A stretch of 64,000 bases of DNA from Coriaria nepalensis (taxonomy: Eukaryota; Streptophyta; Magnoliopsida; Cucurbitales; Coriariaceae): contig CP114487.1 of NCBI GenBank assembly GCA_027186245.1, forward strand, positions 11,465,001 through 11,529,000, written 5' to 3'. Below, piece by piece: positions 49,854 through 61,945 of the stretch; position 1 is the stretch's first letter, and every line of letters begins with the position of its first letter. The notes beneath the pieces were generated by a model, which saw nothing but the letters and a program-made list of their open reading frames with translations, ran no database searches and was not told the origin of the DNA. The position numbers and the translations under genes are program-made.

Positions 49854-50424
49854 GCAAATGAAATAAGATAAAAACTTGGGAAGGTAGAATTTATTACCAA
49901 ATTCATTTAGCTTTTCTGCTATTGCATAGCCGAATAGAGTTCCGAGGTACATATAGATTCAACATCAGTTTTTGGCTAGAGTGGGTCTATTTTGCTTTGT
50001 CAATATTGCGGCATTTTTATTCTCCATAGTATGCAGATTCGATGGTGAGATCCTGAGGTTCTGCTATGGCGGTGCCATTTGCTAGTTCCTCCACCTACCG
50101 TTTTTTTTTCCTTACCTTTCTTGAGGTGGTTCAGTCCAAATGCTGTGCATCACTTGCGGGTTAGGGGTGTGGAATTTTTGGCTTTGCTCATGTTTTGTAG
50201 ATAAATTTTTTTTCCCCCTCCAATCTCTTGTTCCTTACCCTTAACCTCAGTTCTAAACTGATCCATATGTCAAAGATGCCTTTGGTTCTGTAGATAACTA
50301 GTTATTCTGACTTAATACTCGTAATATAAGTCCATTAACGTGTTATATGATATTCAAGTTCTGACATTATGATAAAAATTTATATAACTGATCAGGAACA
50401 ATACATGAAAAAGACAAGACATAG
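49854..50424. other. convergent 3' UTR region
   Basis: Between the polycomb-like stop (+) and the MOT1 stop (-), 571 bases with T-rich runs and no ORF of note. Confidence 0.6.
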
Positions 50425-51864
50425 TTACTTATTTGTCACAATTTGTTTTGCCATTTCTTTAGTCCATATTGTAGACCAACTTTGATCCCTGGCAACCAAA
50501 TTCCTCACCTTAAGAAGCAAATGAACCACTACTCCACAACCAAACCCAATGGTGGCACTAGTAGCAAGTGAAATTGCAGTACAAATCAACATGACAAAAG
50601 TCTCCTCCTTTGAATTCATATCCCTTGAAGCCATGGCTAACTCAATAGCAGCAAACATGAGCATAACCCCTAAAACCCCAACAGGAAATTCTCGCAGGAC
50701 CTCAACAAAAGAACTCCCAAATATTAAACCCAACGCCAATTTGGTTGCACCTAATAGAGCCAAACACCCACCACTCCTCCCGCCAAATTTGTAGTGTCCG
50801 GCTAACCCGCCCACACCGTGGCAGCATGGCATGGCTCCAAACCAACAACCAACCACGTTCATCAACCCCACCGTCACTGAAAGCGATGTAACCGATAATT
50901 TCTTCTTTTCGGGAAAGAGATCCGAAGACATTTTACTTACGGCAATCACGGAATTCAATATTGTTAAAGGAAGTTGAGGCACTGTGCCTTTTATAAACCC
51001 TTGTTTCCATGCATGTTTTGAAATTTTCATCACTAAGATTGGTGATGGTCCGAATTTAATGGCTCTGACTACTTTGGGTTGTCTTATAAAAGCTAAAATC
51101 ACACCCAACAATAGTATTAAAAATGCTGAAGGTAGTGAAGTAATCAATTTGCCCACTAGTCTCTTTCTCCTTGTTTCTACTGTTTGGTATGATTTATCAT
51201 CACCTGCACCATCAACAATGATTATAAAACAAGCACAAACAATGGCCAAGATCATCCCATCAAAACCAACCCAACGCCTATCTTCCGATCTAAACATCTT
51301 TGATTTGCTAAAATCTTGAGTTTTCCGAATGTATTCGACTGCAATCACTGCAAAAGACAACCCTTGTGAGAGTTGGATTCCTCTAACAATTGAGTGAGGA
51401 ATTAGCTTATGCAACAACTTTATCAATCCCAGAGCACCCAGAATCAACATAATCACTCCAGTGCAAAATCCAGCTGCCATTATTTCTTCGATACCAAAAC
51501 TAGACTGCTGCGAAATCGCAACTGAGAGTATCGATTTCATGGGCTGAACCGGTACTGGGATGCCATAGATTGAGCCACTCATGAAGTCATAGAAACCTGT
51601 GAAGATCAATGTTGTGCCTAAATTGAGGTCTTTGGCTAAGGTTAGGACCAAGACTATCGGTATGTATGTGCCTAAATCCCCCATTGCCCCATTTAGCTCA
51701 CCCCATATCGATTGAATGGCCAAATTTGTTTTCAGTTTGAGGACTATGTTGTTTCTTGGAACATCATGGTCAGGAGAAGTGGGCAATGATGGGGTGTCGT
51801 TGTTTAGCTGCTTGTCTCTGGCTACCGAAATGGGAAGTTGTGGGTTTTGTGATTCCATCAGCAT
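50425..51864 (-). CDS. MOT1: MOT1-type molybdate transporter
   Basis: High-affinity molybdate uptake carrier of the sulfate-transporter-like MOT1 family, supplying molybdenum cofactor synthesis. It is a single exon of 479 residues, with about ten hydrophobic segments. Family signatures: WGELNGAMGDLGTYIPIVL near residue 55, FYDFMSGSIYGIPVPVQPMK near residue 90, IQLSQGLSF near residue 163, and PCCHGVGGLAGHYKFGG near residue 348. The STAS domain of true sulfate carriers is missing, as in all MOT1 proteins. The ATG at 51864 is used; a second ATG two codons on is equally possible. Arabidopsis MOT1;1 (At2g25680) sits in the matching order with TIC236 and the FLZ gene (recalled). Whether it is a plasma membrane, mitochondrial or tonoplast form cannot be told from sequence alone. 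Confidence 0.93.
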   Translation of the reverse strand: MLMESQNPQLPISVARDKQLNNDTPSLPTSPDHDVPRNNIVLKLKTNLAIQSIWGELNGAMGDLGTYIPIVLVLTLAKDLNLGTTLIFTGFYDFMSGSIYGIPVPVQPMKSILSVAISQQSSFGIEEIMAAGFCTGVIMLILGALGLIKLLHKLIPHSIVRGIQLSQGLSFAVIAVEYIRKTQDFSKSKMFRSEDRRWVGFDGMILAIVCACFIIIVDGAGDDKSYQTVETRRKRLVGKLITSLPSAFLILLLGVILAFIRQPKVVRAIKFGPSPILVMKISKHAWKQGFIKGTVPQLPLTILNSVIAVSKMSSDLFPEKKKLSVTSLSVTVGLMNVVGCWFGAMPCCHGVGGLAGHYKFGGRSGGCLALLGATKLALGLIFGSSFVEVLREFPVGVLGVMLMFAAIELAMASRDMNSKEETFVMLICTAISLATSATIGFGCGVVVHLLLKVRNLVARDQSWSTIWTKEMAKQIVTNK

Positions 51865-52575
51865 CCAAGTGTGAAATTTGAAGACCTTTTTGAGGTAGTA
51901 TTTGTAGGAACTTGTGTTATGTTTTATGATTTTTGATGGAGTTTATAAACATGATTTAGTCTGACATGTTTAGTCAACTTGTATTCTGAATTCATAATGT
52001 ATATTTTCAATCAATAGGGACATGAAAATGAAAAGTAGAATGGACCTGCATATTATTATTATTATTAGTATTATTTTAATAAGTCATTATCCTCGTACAC
52101 AATCAAATAAATAATAATAAGTTGGAAGCTTATGGTCAAATTAACCAACCTGTCGTTCTCATTGTGCAATTACAGACTGACAGTCTTACATAAGCCAAAT
52201 CTATGGGTGAAAGAAATGAAGGGCCAAACCTCTCTTTTCGTTACAAGGTTCATCTGAATTATTAATTTATATATATAGATATTGGAAAAAAGACAATCAG
52301 AAAGGGTGGGTGGGTGACCCGATTAACTCCTCAACTCCCGGGAAGATCCTGAATGAACTTTCTTGGCAAACAAACAACATTTTTCCCGTCGGAATTTACT
52401 TCTCATTAGAACTGTCGCTAGAGAATAACATTTGGTTTCATTACAACTGAAGAACAGGAAAGTAGAATAGCAAAATTGCGACACACAACACGGAGTTCAG
52501 AAACACAACTGTAGACTGCAGAGGACTGCTAATGTTTGGTCTCCTCACATTCCTTTTTCTATCTCACTAAAAAAC
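51865..52575. other. MOT1 promoter/leader and downstream DNA of the LRR-extensin locus
   Basis: Both flanking loci are on the minus strand. AT-rich, with a short ATT repeat at about 52052-52070. No further gene seen. Confidence 0.5.
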
Positions 52576-53965
52576 TCAATAAGGGATTTGTTGTGGTGGT
52601 GGTGATCCATAGGGTTCTCCAACAACCGGCGGCAGTGGACTATCATAAAGCAGAGCTGGAGGTGGCGGTGGTTGTGTACTTGGAGGAAATGGTGGAGATG
52701 GAGAAGATATTGGTTGTGGAGGAGGTGGCGGGGGTGGTAGGTTGATGCAAAATACCGGAGGTGGTGGCGGCGGAGGTGAAAGTGTTGGTGGGGTGGAGGA
52801 GGAAGAGAGGGACCAAAGTTTTTACATTTGAAGGCACTATATCCAACAGGGGTTGACAAAAACACATCACATTGCAATTTGGATGTCTATACAGTTCCTC
52901 TTGTCATTAAACTCCTCCAGTTCCAAACAAACCATATGCCTGGCTTCGAAAAAGTTGTGTTCTAAATGAAACCCCTGCAGCTTAGGAAGTGCACAAATGC
53001 TTCTGGGAATACTTCCGGAAAGCATATTATGCGCGACATTTAGCATTTCCAAGCTCGCCATTTTGGCAATGGTGTCTGGCAATTCGCCCACGAGATCATT
53101 GAAGCTCAAATCAAGCACTTTCAAATTCCACAACATTCCTCTTTCCTTTGGCAAGCAAGAAGCCAACCCATTGTTTATAAGGATTAACTCATTCAATGTC
53201 TTTGACATGTTTCCTAAACTTGCAGGTACACATCCATGGAATTTATTACTGGCAAGAACAATGACAGAAACCGGCGAGTTCCTGAAATTATCCTGAAGCT
53301 CTAATTCAAACCTGTTATTGTTGATAAAAATGGCATCAGATCTTTTATCGAAAAGAGCCTTAGGGACTTCACCTTCAAACTCATGGAACCTAAGACCGAG
53401 ATATATAAGACAAGGCAAATCAAGAACAACGTCAGGAAGCTGTCCTGCGAACCGATTGTTACTGACGTCAAGCTCGAAGAGAATCTTCAATTTTCGGAAA
53501 CTGCTTGGAATTTTCCCACAAAACCGGTTAGAGTTGATGTGAAACAATGCGATATCTGATAAGAGTCCTAGCTCTTCAGGGAGCTGACCAGCAATGTCTC
53601 CATGGTTTAGATCAATGCCTGCAACAATTCGGATTGATCTGTCGTCTAGAGCCTTATTGCAGAACACACCTGTATAATTGCAAACATTGAGTCCCAACCA
53701 GTTGGCAGTGAATTCAAACGGGTCCGAGACCATGGCTAATTGCTTCCATGCTTGGAGTGCAATATAGGCGTTCCGGATTCCCTGAGTTTTCAAACACTAA
53801 AGAAGGAGGAACAATCAGAGACTCTAACTGATCATGGTCTGTGTAATACAACAGGTGTCTTTGTCTTTGTGAATCAAAATGCTGGAGTTGTTGTTGAGCA
53901 GTAGAGTGGATCAAGCAAATGAGTATAACAATGGAGGGAAACAGAGTTTGGATCCCTTTCTTCAT
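52576..53965 (-). pseudogene. LRR-extensin (LRX/PEX-like) gene with three frameshifts
   Basis: Cell-wall LRR-extensin, normally intronless. The ATG at 53965 opens a signal peptide (MKKGIQTLFPSIVILICLIH) and the pre-LRR segment to SLVFENSG. Near 53775-53785 the frame shifts by one extra base into IRNAYIALQAWKQLA. About ten LRRs follow (GQLPEELGLLSDIALFHINS, LDLSFNDLVGELPDTIAKM, AHNMLSGSIPRSICALPKL), then the cap EEFNDKRNC. That frame ends at 52867. The Cys-rich hinge (CDVFLSTPVGYSAFKC) is in the next frame. The Pro-rich tail (QPISSPSPPFPPSTQPPPPP, then DSPLPPVVGEPYGSPPP, stop at 52576) returns to the first frame after a shift near 52785-52800. Otherwise no stops interrupt any block. The other genes here read cleanly over many kilobases, so true decay is more likely than read error, but sequence error at short homopolymers cannot be excluded. 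Confidence 0.72.
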
Positions 53966-54574
53966 ATTGCAGTAGATAAAAACATGGACGTGACTGCAAA
54001 GACTGAGTGTGAAGAAAATTACAGGAGTTCAAGATCTATTGCATTCAATCCAATTCTGAGGCTAACCTCATATTTAGTTCTAAATTGAAGATTTGCTAAA
54101 CATAATGCATATTAGAGCTCATATTACTTTTCCAGATTGAAGGCCTACAAATTCTGAGTGAATTGCAGTTGGGACAGGCTCACTGTGTAGTTCATCCGCG
54201 TACTACTCAGTACACAACGTATTCTTTGGTAACATTGCCCACTTCATACTCGGTCTATAGTCCTGGTCTAGTGCTCATACTATCTTGCCTCTTTCTCTTT
54301 TCTCCTGCGAGAAATTTCGGCATGCTGCGCTACTTTTATGAATGATACTATTTTATTTATCAGCGTGACAATCTTTGTGGTACTGGATATTAATCGGGCC
54401 TTGGAGGTTAATGGGCTTCAGCGCTGAATTGGACCTTCGGCCCAAAATACTAGTAGTGGCAATTTTTAGCTCCAGAATTGAAAATATCTATCTTATCCAT
54501 ATAAACTTGCTTTTTCGAAGAAAAAAAAACAGGAGGGAACTAAGACAGTTAAACTGCTAAAATTGTATGCGAAC
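53966..54574. promoter_or_regulatory. divergent promoter region between LRX remnant and PPR gene
   Basis: 609 bases of upstream DNA for both loci. Nothing conserved is recognised; the PPR leader is probably the last 100 bases or so. Confidence 0.5.
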
Positions 54575-57142
54575 ATGGCAGTTGGCTTGACCTGCCCCAC
54601 TATCTTCACCACACTCTTATATCCCAAACAAAACCCATCATCCAAAATTCCCATCTCCAATTCCGCCTCAAGAACAAGTAATCACCTCATCCCCTTGTTA
54701 AAATCATGTTCAAGTATCCAAGAATTCTCGTCGATTCACGCCCAATTAATCACCACAAATTTGATTCACTGCCCTCTAATTCTGAGTCACGTCCTTTGGT
54801 TCTTCATCTCCATCCAAAAACTAGACCGTGCTCGACAGGTTTTTAGTCGAATCAATGAACCGGAAAAAACAAAAATTTGGAACACCCTTGTTGAAAATAA
54901 GCTTGAAAAATGTTCTGAGAGTGAAGTACTTTTAACATACTATCATATGGTTAGTGAAGGCGTACTGTTAGATATATCCACTTTTCATCTCTTGATCCAC
55001 GCTTGCTCTAGATTTCCGGGCTCTAGACAAGGACTTGAGGTCCACTGTCGAATTTTGAAAAGTGGGTTTGGAGTTAATGGATCTTTGAACAATAATTTGA
55101 TGGGATTGTACAAGAAAGCTGGAAGATTTGAGAAAGTATGTAAGCTTTTTGAGAAAATGCCTGAAAGAGATGTGATTAGTTGGAATACGATGATATCCTG
55201 CTATGTTAGTATGAGAATGTATCGAAAAGCTTTAGATCTATTCGAGGAAATGAAAGTTGATGGGATTGAAGCTGATGAAATAACCATGATTAGCTTGGTT
55301 TCGGCTTGTGGGAAGTTGAAGGATGTGAATAAGGGGGAAGAGTTACACCTCTACATGGAAGAAAATGGTATAGAGATCAATGGAAACTTGTTGAATTGTT
55401 TAGTTGACATGTATATAAAGTGTGGGAAAATGGAGAAAGCAAATGAACGTGTATTAAAATCTGAATTTGAGATTGATGTTATTTTGGGAACTACCATGGT
55501 TCGTGGTTATTTAAGATCAGGTCAAACCGAGAAAGCAAGGCACTTGTTTGACCAAATAACAGACAGGAATTTGATTTCATTTATGGTTATGATTTCGGGT
55601 TATGTGCAACAGGGGTGTTTTTATGAAGGCGCAGAGCTGTTTATCCAAATGAGGGTCGAAGATGTAACTCCAGACGAGGTTGTTCTTGTTCCGGCTCTTT
55701 CAGCTTGTGCTCATATGGAGGAGGGTGCATTAGGAAGATCCATCCATTGCCTCGTTGCTAAATACGGGTTTCCCATTGATGGATTTCTTGGAAATGCTTT
55801 AATAGACATGTACGGAAAATGTGAACATCTAGAAGAAGCTCAAACGGTTTTCGGACAGTTGCAGTCAAAGAGTATTGTTTCGTGGAATTCTCTGTTAGAT
55901 GGGTTTTGTAGAGGTAAAGATGTTGAAAACGCAAAAGCTTTCTTCGATGAGATTCCAGAAAAGGACGTGGTTTCATGGAACACAATGATGAACTTCTATG
56001 CTAAGTCTATGAAACACGCAGAACTGTTCGAGCTTTTCCGGAAAATGCAGATTTCTTCGGTCAAACCCGACAAGGTCACTCTTATAAGTTTATTATCATC
56101 ATGTGCTAGAATTGGAGCTTTGAGTCATGGCATGTGGGTCCATGTTTACATGAAAAAGAATCTTATCGAGTTAGACACGATGTTGGGAACAGCTCTGATC
56201 AATATGTATGGAAAATGTGGGAAAATTGGAAAGGGCTTTGAATTATTTTCTCAACTAAATGAGAAAAATGTGTTTCTTTGGACTTCAATGATAGCAGCTC
56301 ATGCCATGGAAGGGCAAGCGGAGAAAGCGATCAATCTTTACATGGAAATGGAGGGAAACGGAATCAAGCCAGATAATATTACTTTCATAGCTCTCCTTTC
56401 GGCTTGTAGCCACGGAGGTTTAGTCAATGAAGGGTATAAATTGTACCATAAAATGAGTGATGTGTACGGAATCATGCCTACAATACAACATTATGGGTGT
56501 ATGGTAGACCTCTTAGCTCGAGCCGGAAACTTGAAAGAAGCAGTGAAGTTTATAGAAAGCATGGAGATCAAGCCGGACATTGTTATATGGAGTGCTCTAA
56601 TGAGAGGATGTGTGAGCTATAAAAATGTTGAATTGGGTGAGTTTGCATTTAAACATATCATACAAATTGACCCTTTAAATGATGCAGCTTATGTGCTTCT
56701 TTCTAACATCTATGCAAAAACTGGAAAATGGGAAGGTGTGAAATGGGCAAGAAAGAAGCTGTTTGAACTAGGGATAAGGAAGCAACCTGGATTTAGTATC
56801 ATAGAGATTGATGGAGTTGTTCATGAATTTACTTGTGATTTTTCAGACCCAAAATCTGCAGAAATTCATTCAGTTTTAGATGAGATTTCAAGAGGGTTGC
56901 CAGAAACAGAAGTTGCTGATTCATCATCGTACCATAGTGAAAGATTGGCTGTTGCTTTTGGGCTTATAAGCAACGTTCGAAGAGTTCCAATTAGGGTTAC
57001 AAATAACCTTAGAATCTGTGAATCTTGTCACACGTTCATGAAGCTTATATCAAACACTTGTAGTAGAGAGATTATAATCAGGGATAACTACAGATTCCAT
57101 AGGTTTCAAGATGGATACTGTTCTTGTAACGATTATTGGTGA
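54575..57142 (+). CDS. PPR protein of the PLS-E-DYW class (organelle RNA editing factor)
   Basis: Intronless gene for an RNA-binding PPR protein of 855 residues. The first ATG of the frame, at 54575, gives [11 protein letters not shown] and a Ser/Thr/Pro-rich organelle-targeting leader. PPR repeats follow through about residue 640 ([54 protein letters not shown]). E/E+ motifs come next ([20 protein letters not shown], then [16 protein letters not shown]). The C-terminal DYW domain is complete: the [13 protein letters not shown] zinc/active-site segment near residue 790, [10 protein letters not shown], and the final [12 protein letters not shown] domains are the cytidine deaminase of plant C-to-U editing. 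The target transcript and whether it is plastid or mitochondrial are unknown. Confidence 0.94.
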   Translation: MAVGLTCPTIFTTLLYPKQNPSSKIPISNSASRTSNHLIPLLKSCSSIQEFSSIHAQLITTNLIHCPLILSHVLWFFISIQKLDRARQVFSRINEPEKTKIWNTLVENKLEKCSESEVLLTYYHMVSEGVLLDISTFHLLIHACSRFPGSRQGLEVHCRILKSGFGVNGSLNNNLMGLYKKAGRFEKVCKLFEKMPERDVISWNTMISCYVSMRMYRKALDLFEEMKVDGIEADEITMISLVSACGKLKDVNKGEELHLYMEENGIEINGNLLNCLVDMYIKCGKMEKANERVLKSEFEIDVILGTTMVRGYLRSGQTEKARHLFDQITDRNLISFMVMISGYVQQGCFYEGAELFIQMRVEDVTPDEVVLVPALSACAHMEEGALGRSIHCLVAKYGFPIDGFLGNALIDMYGKCEHLEEAQTVFGQLQSKSIVSWNSLLDGFCRGKDVENAKAFFDEIPEKDVVSWNTMMNFYAKSMKHAELFELFRKMQISSVKPDKVTLISLLSSCARIGALSHGMWVHVYMKKNLIELDTMLGTALINMYGKCGKIGKGFELFSQLNEKNVFLWTSMIAAHAMEGQAEKAINLYMEMEGNGIKPDNITFIALLSACSHGGLVNEGYKLYHKMSDVYGIMPTIQHYGCMVDLLARAGNLKEAVKFIESMEIKPDIVIWSALMRGCVSYKNVELGEFAFKHIIQIDPLNDAAYVLLSNIYAKTGKWEGVKWARKKLFELGIRKQPGFSIIEIDGVVHEFTCDFSDPKSAEIHSVLDEISRGLPETEVADSSSYHSERLAVAFGLISNVRRVPIRVTNNLRICESCHTFMKLISNTCSREIIIRDNYRFHRFQDGYCSCNDYW

Positions 57143-57583
57143 ATTCCTCAGATAACAAGAAAATTTATTTTTATCATTCAAAGAGATGATCAAACAGGGA
57201 GACACATATAAACTAGTTATATATACTCAGTCCAAAAGTGGCTTGAGTCCAGGCTTATACATCATATCAAAAAGGCCAGAGGGAAACATAAAAGGGGAGC
57301 CAGAAAAATAGACTTCACCCTTTTCCACATGAATTACAGGGCTATTATAGTACTAGTTATGACAATAAACAGATTGTCTGCTTTATGAGAAAAAAGAAAA
57401 CTAAAATCTAGAAGAACTACCACAAAGACACACGAGAAATGAAACGTCAGAATGTACAGAAGATCATCCATGGCTGCTAATAGATTAACATAGACACAGC
57501 TCTTCATGGATAGATGATCCCAGGTGGTGCCTAATAACACGAGTTCATAAATCATGAGCTGGGCGGATTATGGGTCAAAATTG
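57143..57583. other. convergent 3' UTR region
   Basis: Between the PPR stop (+) and the FLZ stop (-), 441 bases, nothing further recognised. Confidence 0.6.
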
Positions 57584-58938
57584 CTATGGATCAATGATGA
57601 TGCCAGTTTCAAATAGTGCATCATCATGATCATGACCAATGTCTGACTTTGAATCCTCGGAACTTTTATTGATGGACTTCTCCAATTCCTCATCGATCAA
57701 AATATGTTGCGATCTGCAATCCAAGCTGCAAAATGCTTTCTCACCTCTGCAAGAAATTAAGAGTCTTCATTAGAATCATTCAGAAACATTGCAGTGAAAA
57801 AGATTAGCAAACTAGAAGGACATGTTTGGTTTGAAGAAATTTGAGGAAAAGAAATCAAAAGAAAAGTATAAGAAAACCTGTATATGTAGATATCCTTCCC
57901 CTCTTCCAATTTCTTGTTGCAAGCATCACAGAAACTCAAAAAATCACTTGAGGGGTATGAAGTCGAAATATCTGATATGTTAACTGGTTCGGCTGATACT
58001 CCTATCACCTTCTTCTCCTCATTCTTAACAAAATTGCTTAAATCATTAGAGTGACTTTCTAAAATGCAGTCACCATAAATATAAGTTGTTTTCGGGTTGG
58101 AACCATGTGAAATTACACATGTATAATCTTCAGAAAGCTCAATCTCACTTGCCCGGAGAGACCCGATAAAGCCACTACCAGAAGCTATGGACACATAATT
58201 ATCTGCAATTGGGTTTGTTAAATGGGTGGGTTTCTTTTCCAAAGAGTTATTATAACCAGAGTTAATGTCAAGGCTGAGATCATTTCGACCATGACCAGAT
58301 CGACCTGAATATGATCTACAGGAATCCAATGAACAAGCCCTGACTCTCCCAAAAGGTTCAGGTTCTGAAAGAGAATCTTCAATTTCAAAGAGGACATCAG
58401 AGTTGGCCTGTTGGAGCAGAGACGATCTGATTGTCTGGTTTTGTGGGAGAATTGTGTAATTTTTGGGCAAGGACTTGGGTGGTGCAAGCAGAGAATCGGT
58501 TCGAATTTGACAATCTGGTGTCTTAGTATTTCTAATTTGAGGTCCAAAAAGAATGTTCTTATTCTCTGAAGAACAAAAGGGTTTTCCAGAAATCTTCATC
58601 ACATCATCATCAAGAGAATCTATGATTCCTAGGCCAACTTTGGTGCAATCCCATCTCTTTCTTATTCCATCTTGGGATGGCCTAGAGGACTTAAGACCAC
58701 TGCTTAGATTTGAAAATACCCGAGCATCCAGAGGCGAAGTCGGACTATTAACCGAATCAGTTTCTGATAAACCCTTAGGGCTCAATCCAACAAACAGACC
58801 AGAGACACTGAAAAGGGAGCTGGTTTTGGGTTTAGATCCGGAGACATCAGACTCAGAACCAGAATCCACCATTGTTAGACCACTGATATGGTTTGGTTGT
58901 CGATCTTTCTGCACTGACCTGCTCCTCTTTTTCAGCAT
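57584..58938 (-). CDS. FLZ-type (DUF581) zinc finger protein
   Basis: Adaptor of the SnRK1 energy-signalling kinase family of plants. Exons 57878-58938 and 57584-57746 give 407 residues. MLKKRSRSVQKDRQ at 58938 is the usual basic FLZ start; the frame is open further upstream, but that part lies behind a good acceptor (58963) and belongs to a leader intron. The Ser-rich middle contains LFVGLSPKGLSETDSVNSPT, a motif common to the larger FLZ proteins. The FLZ finger is split by the intron: FLSFCDACNKKLEEGKDIYI then YR/GEKAFCSLDCRSQ, giving C-x2-C and C-x3-C. The tail is acidic (HDHDDALFETGIIIDP). Arabidopsis At2g25690 is the positional match (recalled). Confidence 0.92.
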
Positions 58939-58962
58939 TATCTTCAACACCAGGTCAGTTTT

Positions 58963-59602
58963 CTGCATCCAAATTAAGAGTTTCTTTTGAATTAGCAAAT
59001 AAATATGAAGATATGTGTTTCCGAGGTTGCAAATAAAGAAAAAATTCAATCCGATCATTAAAAAAAAGATATTTTTTCTTTCATAGCCACTGAAGGTTGA
59101 TTTAGATGTTAGTGCATTAAAGAGTGCTGAAAGGACAGGGTGATATCAAATCACATTGAAGATGGAGATAGAATGAACAGCTTTCATGGATTGGGAGTTG
59201 GATATCTGTAGAACAAGAGACAAGCTGAATTTTTTAATTTTAAAAGCTCTGATGATCGATTGATGAAACCAGATGGTCTGTTGCTAAAAAGCCTAAATGA
59301 AAAAATCCAACTACTGATAATGGAGAAAGCTCAAAAAATCACTTTGAACACAAGAAATAAGAAGATCGTCGAATTAATTTCAGCAGAGGCACAAAAAAGA
59401 AGATCCTCCCAACAATGGCAGAAAAATAAGCACAAAAAGAATAAAATATTAAAAAAAAAAAGAAAAAGTCCTGTAGAAATGCATTTCCGAAGTCCTACTC
59501 CCGAAGGAATGATCGAGTTAGTGAACAAGATGATCATATCATCGACTTAAAACGAGAAAACGAATGAGCTCGGGTAACGAAGAAGAAGGAGAAAAAGCTC
59601 AC
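58963..59602 (-). other. probable 5' UTR intron of the FLZ gene
   Basis: On the minus strand a donor GGGACTGAG/GTGAGC (59602) pairs with an acceptor TGGATGCAG (58963). The upstream noncoding exon would lie at about 59603-59790, ending in a (CT)n tract at 59765-59792. Confidence 0.6.
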
Positions 59603-59792
59603 CTCAGTCCCTCCAAACCCTCTGGAAGCTTCAGAGAGGTGATGATATATGGGGGACTTCTTGGGAGAAAAAGAGATCGAAATGCAGGAAAGAAAAATAA
59701 ATATAACTGTTCGTGAGTAGGAAGGTGAATGAAGCTTCCACAGCACTCCGCTCTCTATCTCTGTTCCTCTCTCTCTCTCTCTCTCTCTCTAG

Positions 59793-60126
59793 TGCATGCC
59801 TCAAAAATCAGCAATGCAGGGGAGCTTCTGAAATACTACTTGAGCTCATGTCACTCTCTCTCTAGAAAGAAAAGAAAGGAAGAAATAAATGTGCAGTTTC
59901 TCTCTCTAGACAAAAAGAAATGCGATGCGATGGTATGTCCTGTATTTGCCCACAGAATTTGTTTTCAGTTTTTGGACGTTTTTTTTTGTTCTTTTGGAAA
60001 TGCTGTATAAAAATAAATCGCGTACATTTAACTTTCCTATATTTTCAAAAAGTTTGTAGTAACCTCTTTTGTTTTTCTTTGTCTTTAATAATTACTCCCT
60101 TGAATAATCTTGCATTTTAAGTGTAA

Positions 60127-60157
<31 letters not shown>

Positions 60158-61299
60158 TTTAATTTTAATTTTTTAAATTTTATTATGACTTGTAAGTTTA
60201 CCTTATGTTAATATGTAATGGGTGTTTTACATAAAATTATCATAGGTAATAATATAGAAATTTTTTAAATATATATATATATATATAAATACGAGCACGT
60301 AACAAATTAAATTTTATCATAATTACAGGCAATGCCTTCATTCATGTGCATCAATGATTCACATTATTAACATATTTGCCAACCCATTAATTCTTCTCAA
60401 CTACTCTACTTAATATAAGAAAACAAAAATAATTCAAATAAAATTATTAAATTATATCATCAAAATATATAATTAAATAATTAAGAATATTATAATTATT
60501 AAATCGTATTATCAAAATATTAAAATATGTATTATAAGTATACAAAATAAAATAGATTTTTGAGACGCTCAATGCCTTGAATCGAAGTATCAACTTCCAC
60601 AACTCTAAGATATTGAAGCTCACAAAGTTTGAAGCATGGCGATTAATTTCTAAATATTGAGTATCACCGTTGTCCCCACACAAATAGTCAAAAAAGGTTA
60701 TCTCAACCTCATTAGAACCAGTAGGTAAAGATGGACGGTGTGAAGAATCTGCATGTGTTTGTGCCAGTGCATACTATGATTGTGCCCCCGAAGCAGTAGA
60801 GTATGATCATATAAGTTTTCAAACAAACTCCACATAGCTCTTACCATGATATTGGCTTCTCCTATGACTCGAAGTCCTCGTAAATGGTCTTGATAATAGA
60901 GGTAGCACACAACATTTTACTCTTCGGATCCAACAACATCGTAAAATAAGCTAATAAGTTAATGTTTTCATTTTTTTAACAATACTTACTGATCTTACTT
61001 GCCATCAACATTGCCACAATAACTAAATGAGGTTGATTGCATATAGTTGTTTTTTTAACCAAATAAGGTTCAAATGCTTCACGTTCCATGGGTATTCTAG
61101 CATTTTTCTTTGGCATTTTGAAGCCGGTAGGTCTCCAGTCTCACTTATGTGGTAATGTCTTAGGGTCCCTCCCAATTTTCTCTTTTGTCGGGTGACAAGC
61201 TCCCTCAGAATAAGTAGCTTTTAATTGGGGTCGTCCATCCTAGTTGCTCAATTTGCAAGACATGTTCTATAATAGTGCTCAAACTTGAGAGATACTCTA
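59793..61299. other. AT-rich intergenic DNA
   Basis: FLZ promoter side, then AT-rich sequence with (TA)n at about 60125-60150 and 60272-60288. No gene recognised; parts after about 60.6 kb may already belong to the relict retroelement. Confidence 0.5.
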
Positions 61300-61379
61300 C
61301 TTTGGGTTGCGGTAGGGGTTCAGTGGCTAGTGTGATGCCCAATCGCCCCAGGGCATCAACTTCGATGCTTAACCAGCTT

Positions 61380-61620
61380 GGTCATCCTAAGTGAGGCCAG
61401 CTTAGGTGCTAGGTCGGCTTAGGCGCTCTGCCTACGTGGTCGGCCTAGGCACTTGGCTTAGGCGTGATCAGCTGGCATCATCGGCCTATGTGCTCGACCG
61501 GCAAGGTCAGCCGAGGCTAGGTCGGCTTAGGTGCTCGACCTACGTGGTCGGCCTAAGCGAGGTTCACCTAGGTGTTTGGTTGATTTAGTTGGCCTAGGTG
61601 TTCGACCATGCGCGTAAAGT
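61380..61620. repeat. degenerate GTCGGCCTAGG repeat cluster
   Basis: The words GTCGGC(C/T)TAGG and (C/T)GCTCGACC recur many times. A block of about 42 bases starting CTAGGTCGGCTTAGG at 61409 recurs nearly unchanged at 61517, a spacing of about 108 bases. It is much richer in GC than its surroundings. Confidence 0.75.
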
Positions 61621-61639
61621 TCATATTTTGACTATATTT

Positions 61640-61945
61640 TTCACTTGGGCCCTCAGGATGCAGATGTTTTCTTAGTCGCCTTGAGGTGCATAGATCTTCT
61701 TGGGTGCCTTGGTGGACAAATGCTTTCTTGGACGTGGCAAGGTCTTCTTGGTCACCTTAGCATGCCAAGGTCTTAATTGTTCGCCTCGACATGGTCAAGG
61801 CCTTTTTGGGCTCATTGACATAGTGAGGCCTTTTTGGGCACCTTGGCATGCTGACGTCTTCATGGGTGTCGAGGCGAGGTAAGGCCTTCTTGGGCTCCTC
61901 AGAGTGGTGAGACTTTCTTGGGCGCCTCATTCTTTGCACAGTCGG
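61640..61945. repeat. degenerate tandem repeat of TTCTTGGGC(A/G)CCTT words
   Basis: Roughly 40-50-base units built on CTTCTTGGGCxCCTxGGxxTG, repeated about six times with strong divergence. It sits in the presumed internal region of the relict retroelement. Confidence 0.6.

Noticed and set aside
52576..53965. Spliced gene model for the LRX locus instead of frameshifts
   Set aside because: No GT-AG pair with intron-like length or composition lies at the frame changes, and the family is normally intronless.
59260..59550. 96-residue Lys-rich ORF opposite the FLZ leader
   Set aside because: Low-complexity A-rich DNA inside the probable 5' UTR intron of the FLZ gene; no recognisable domain.
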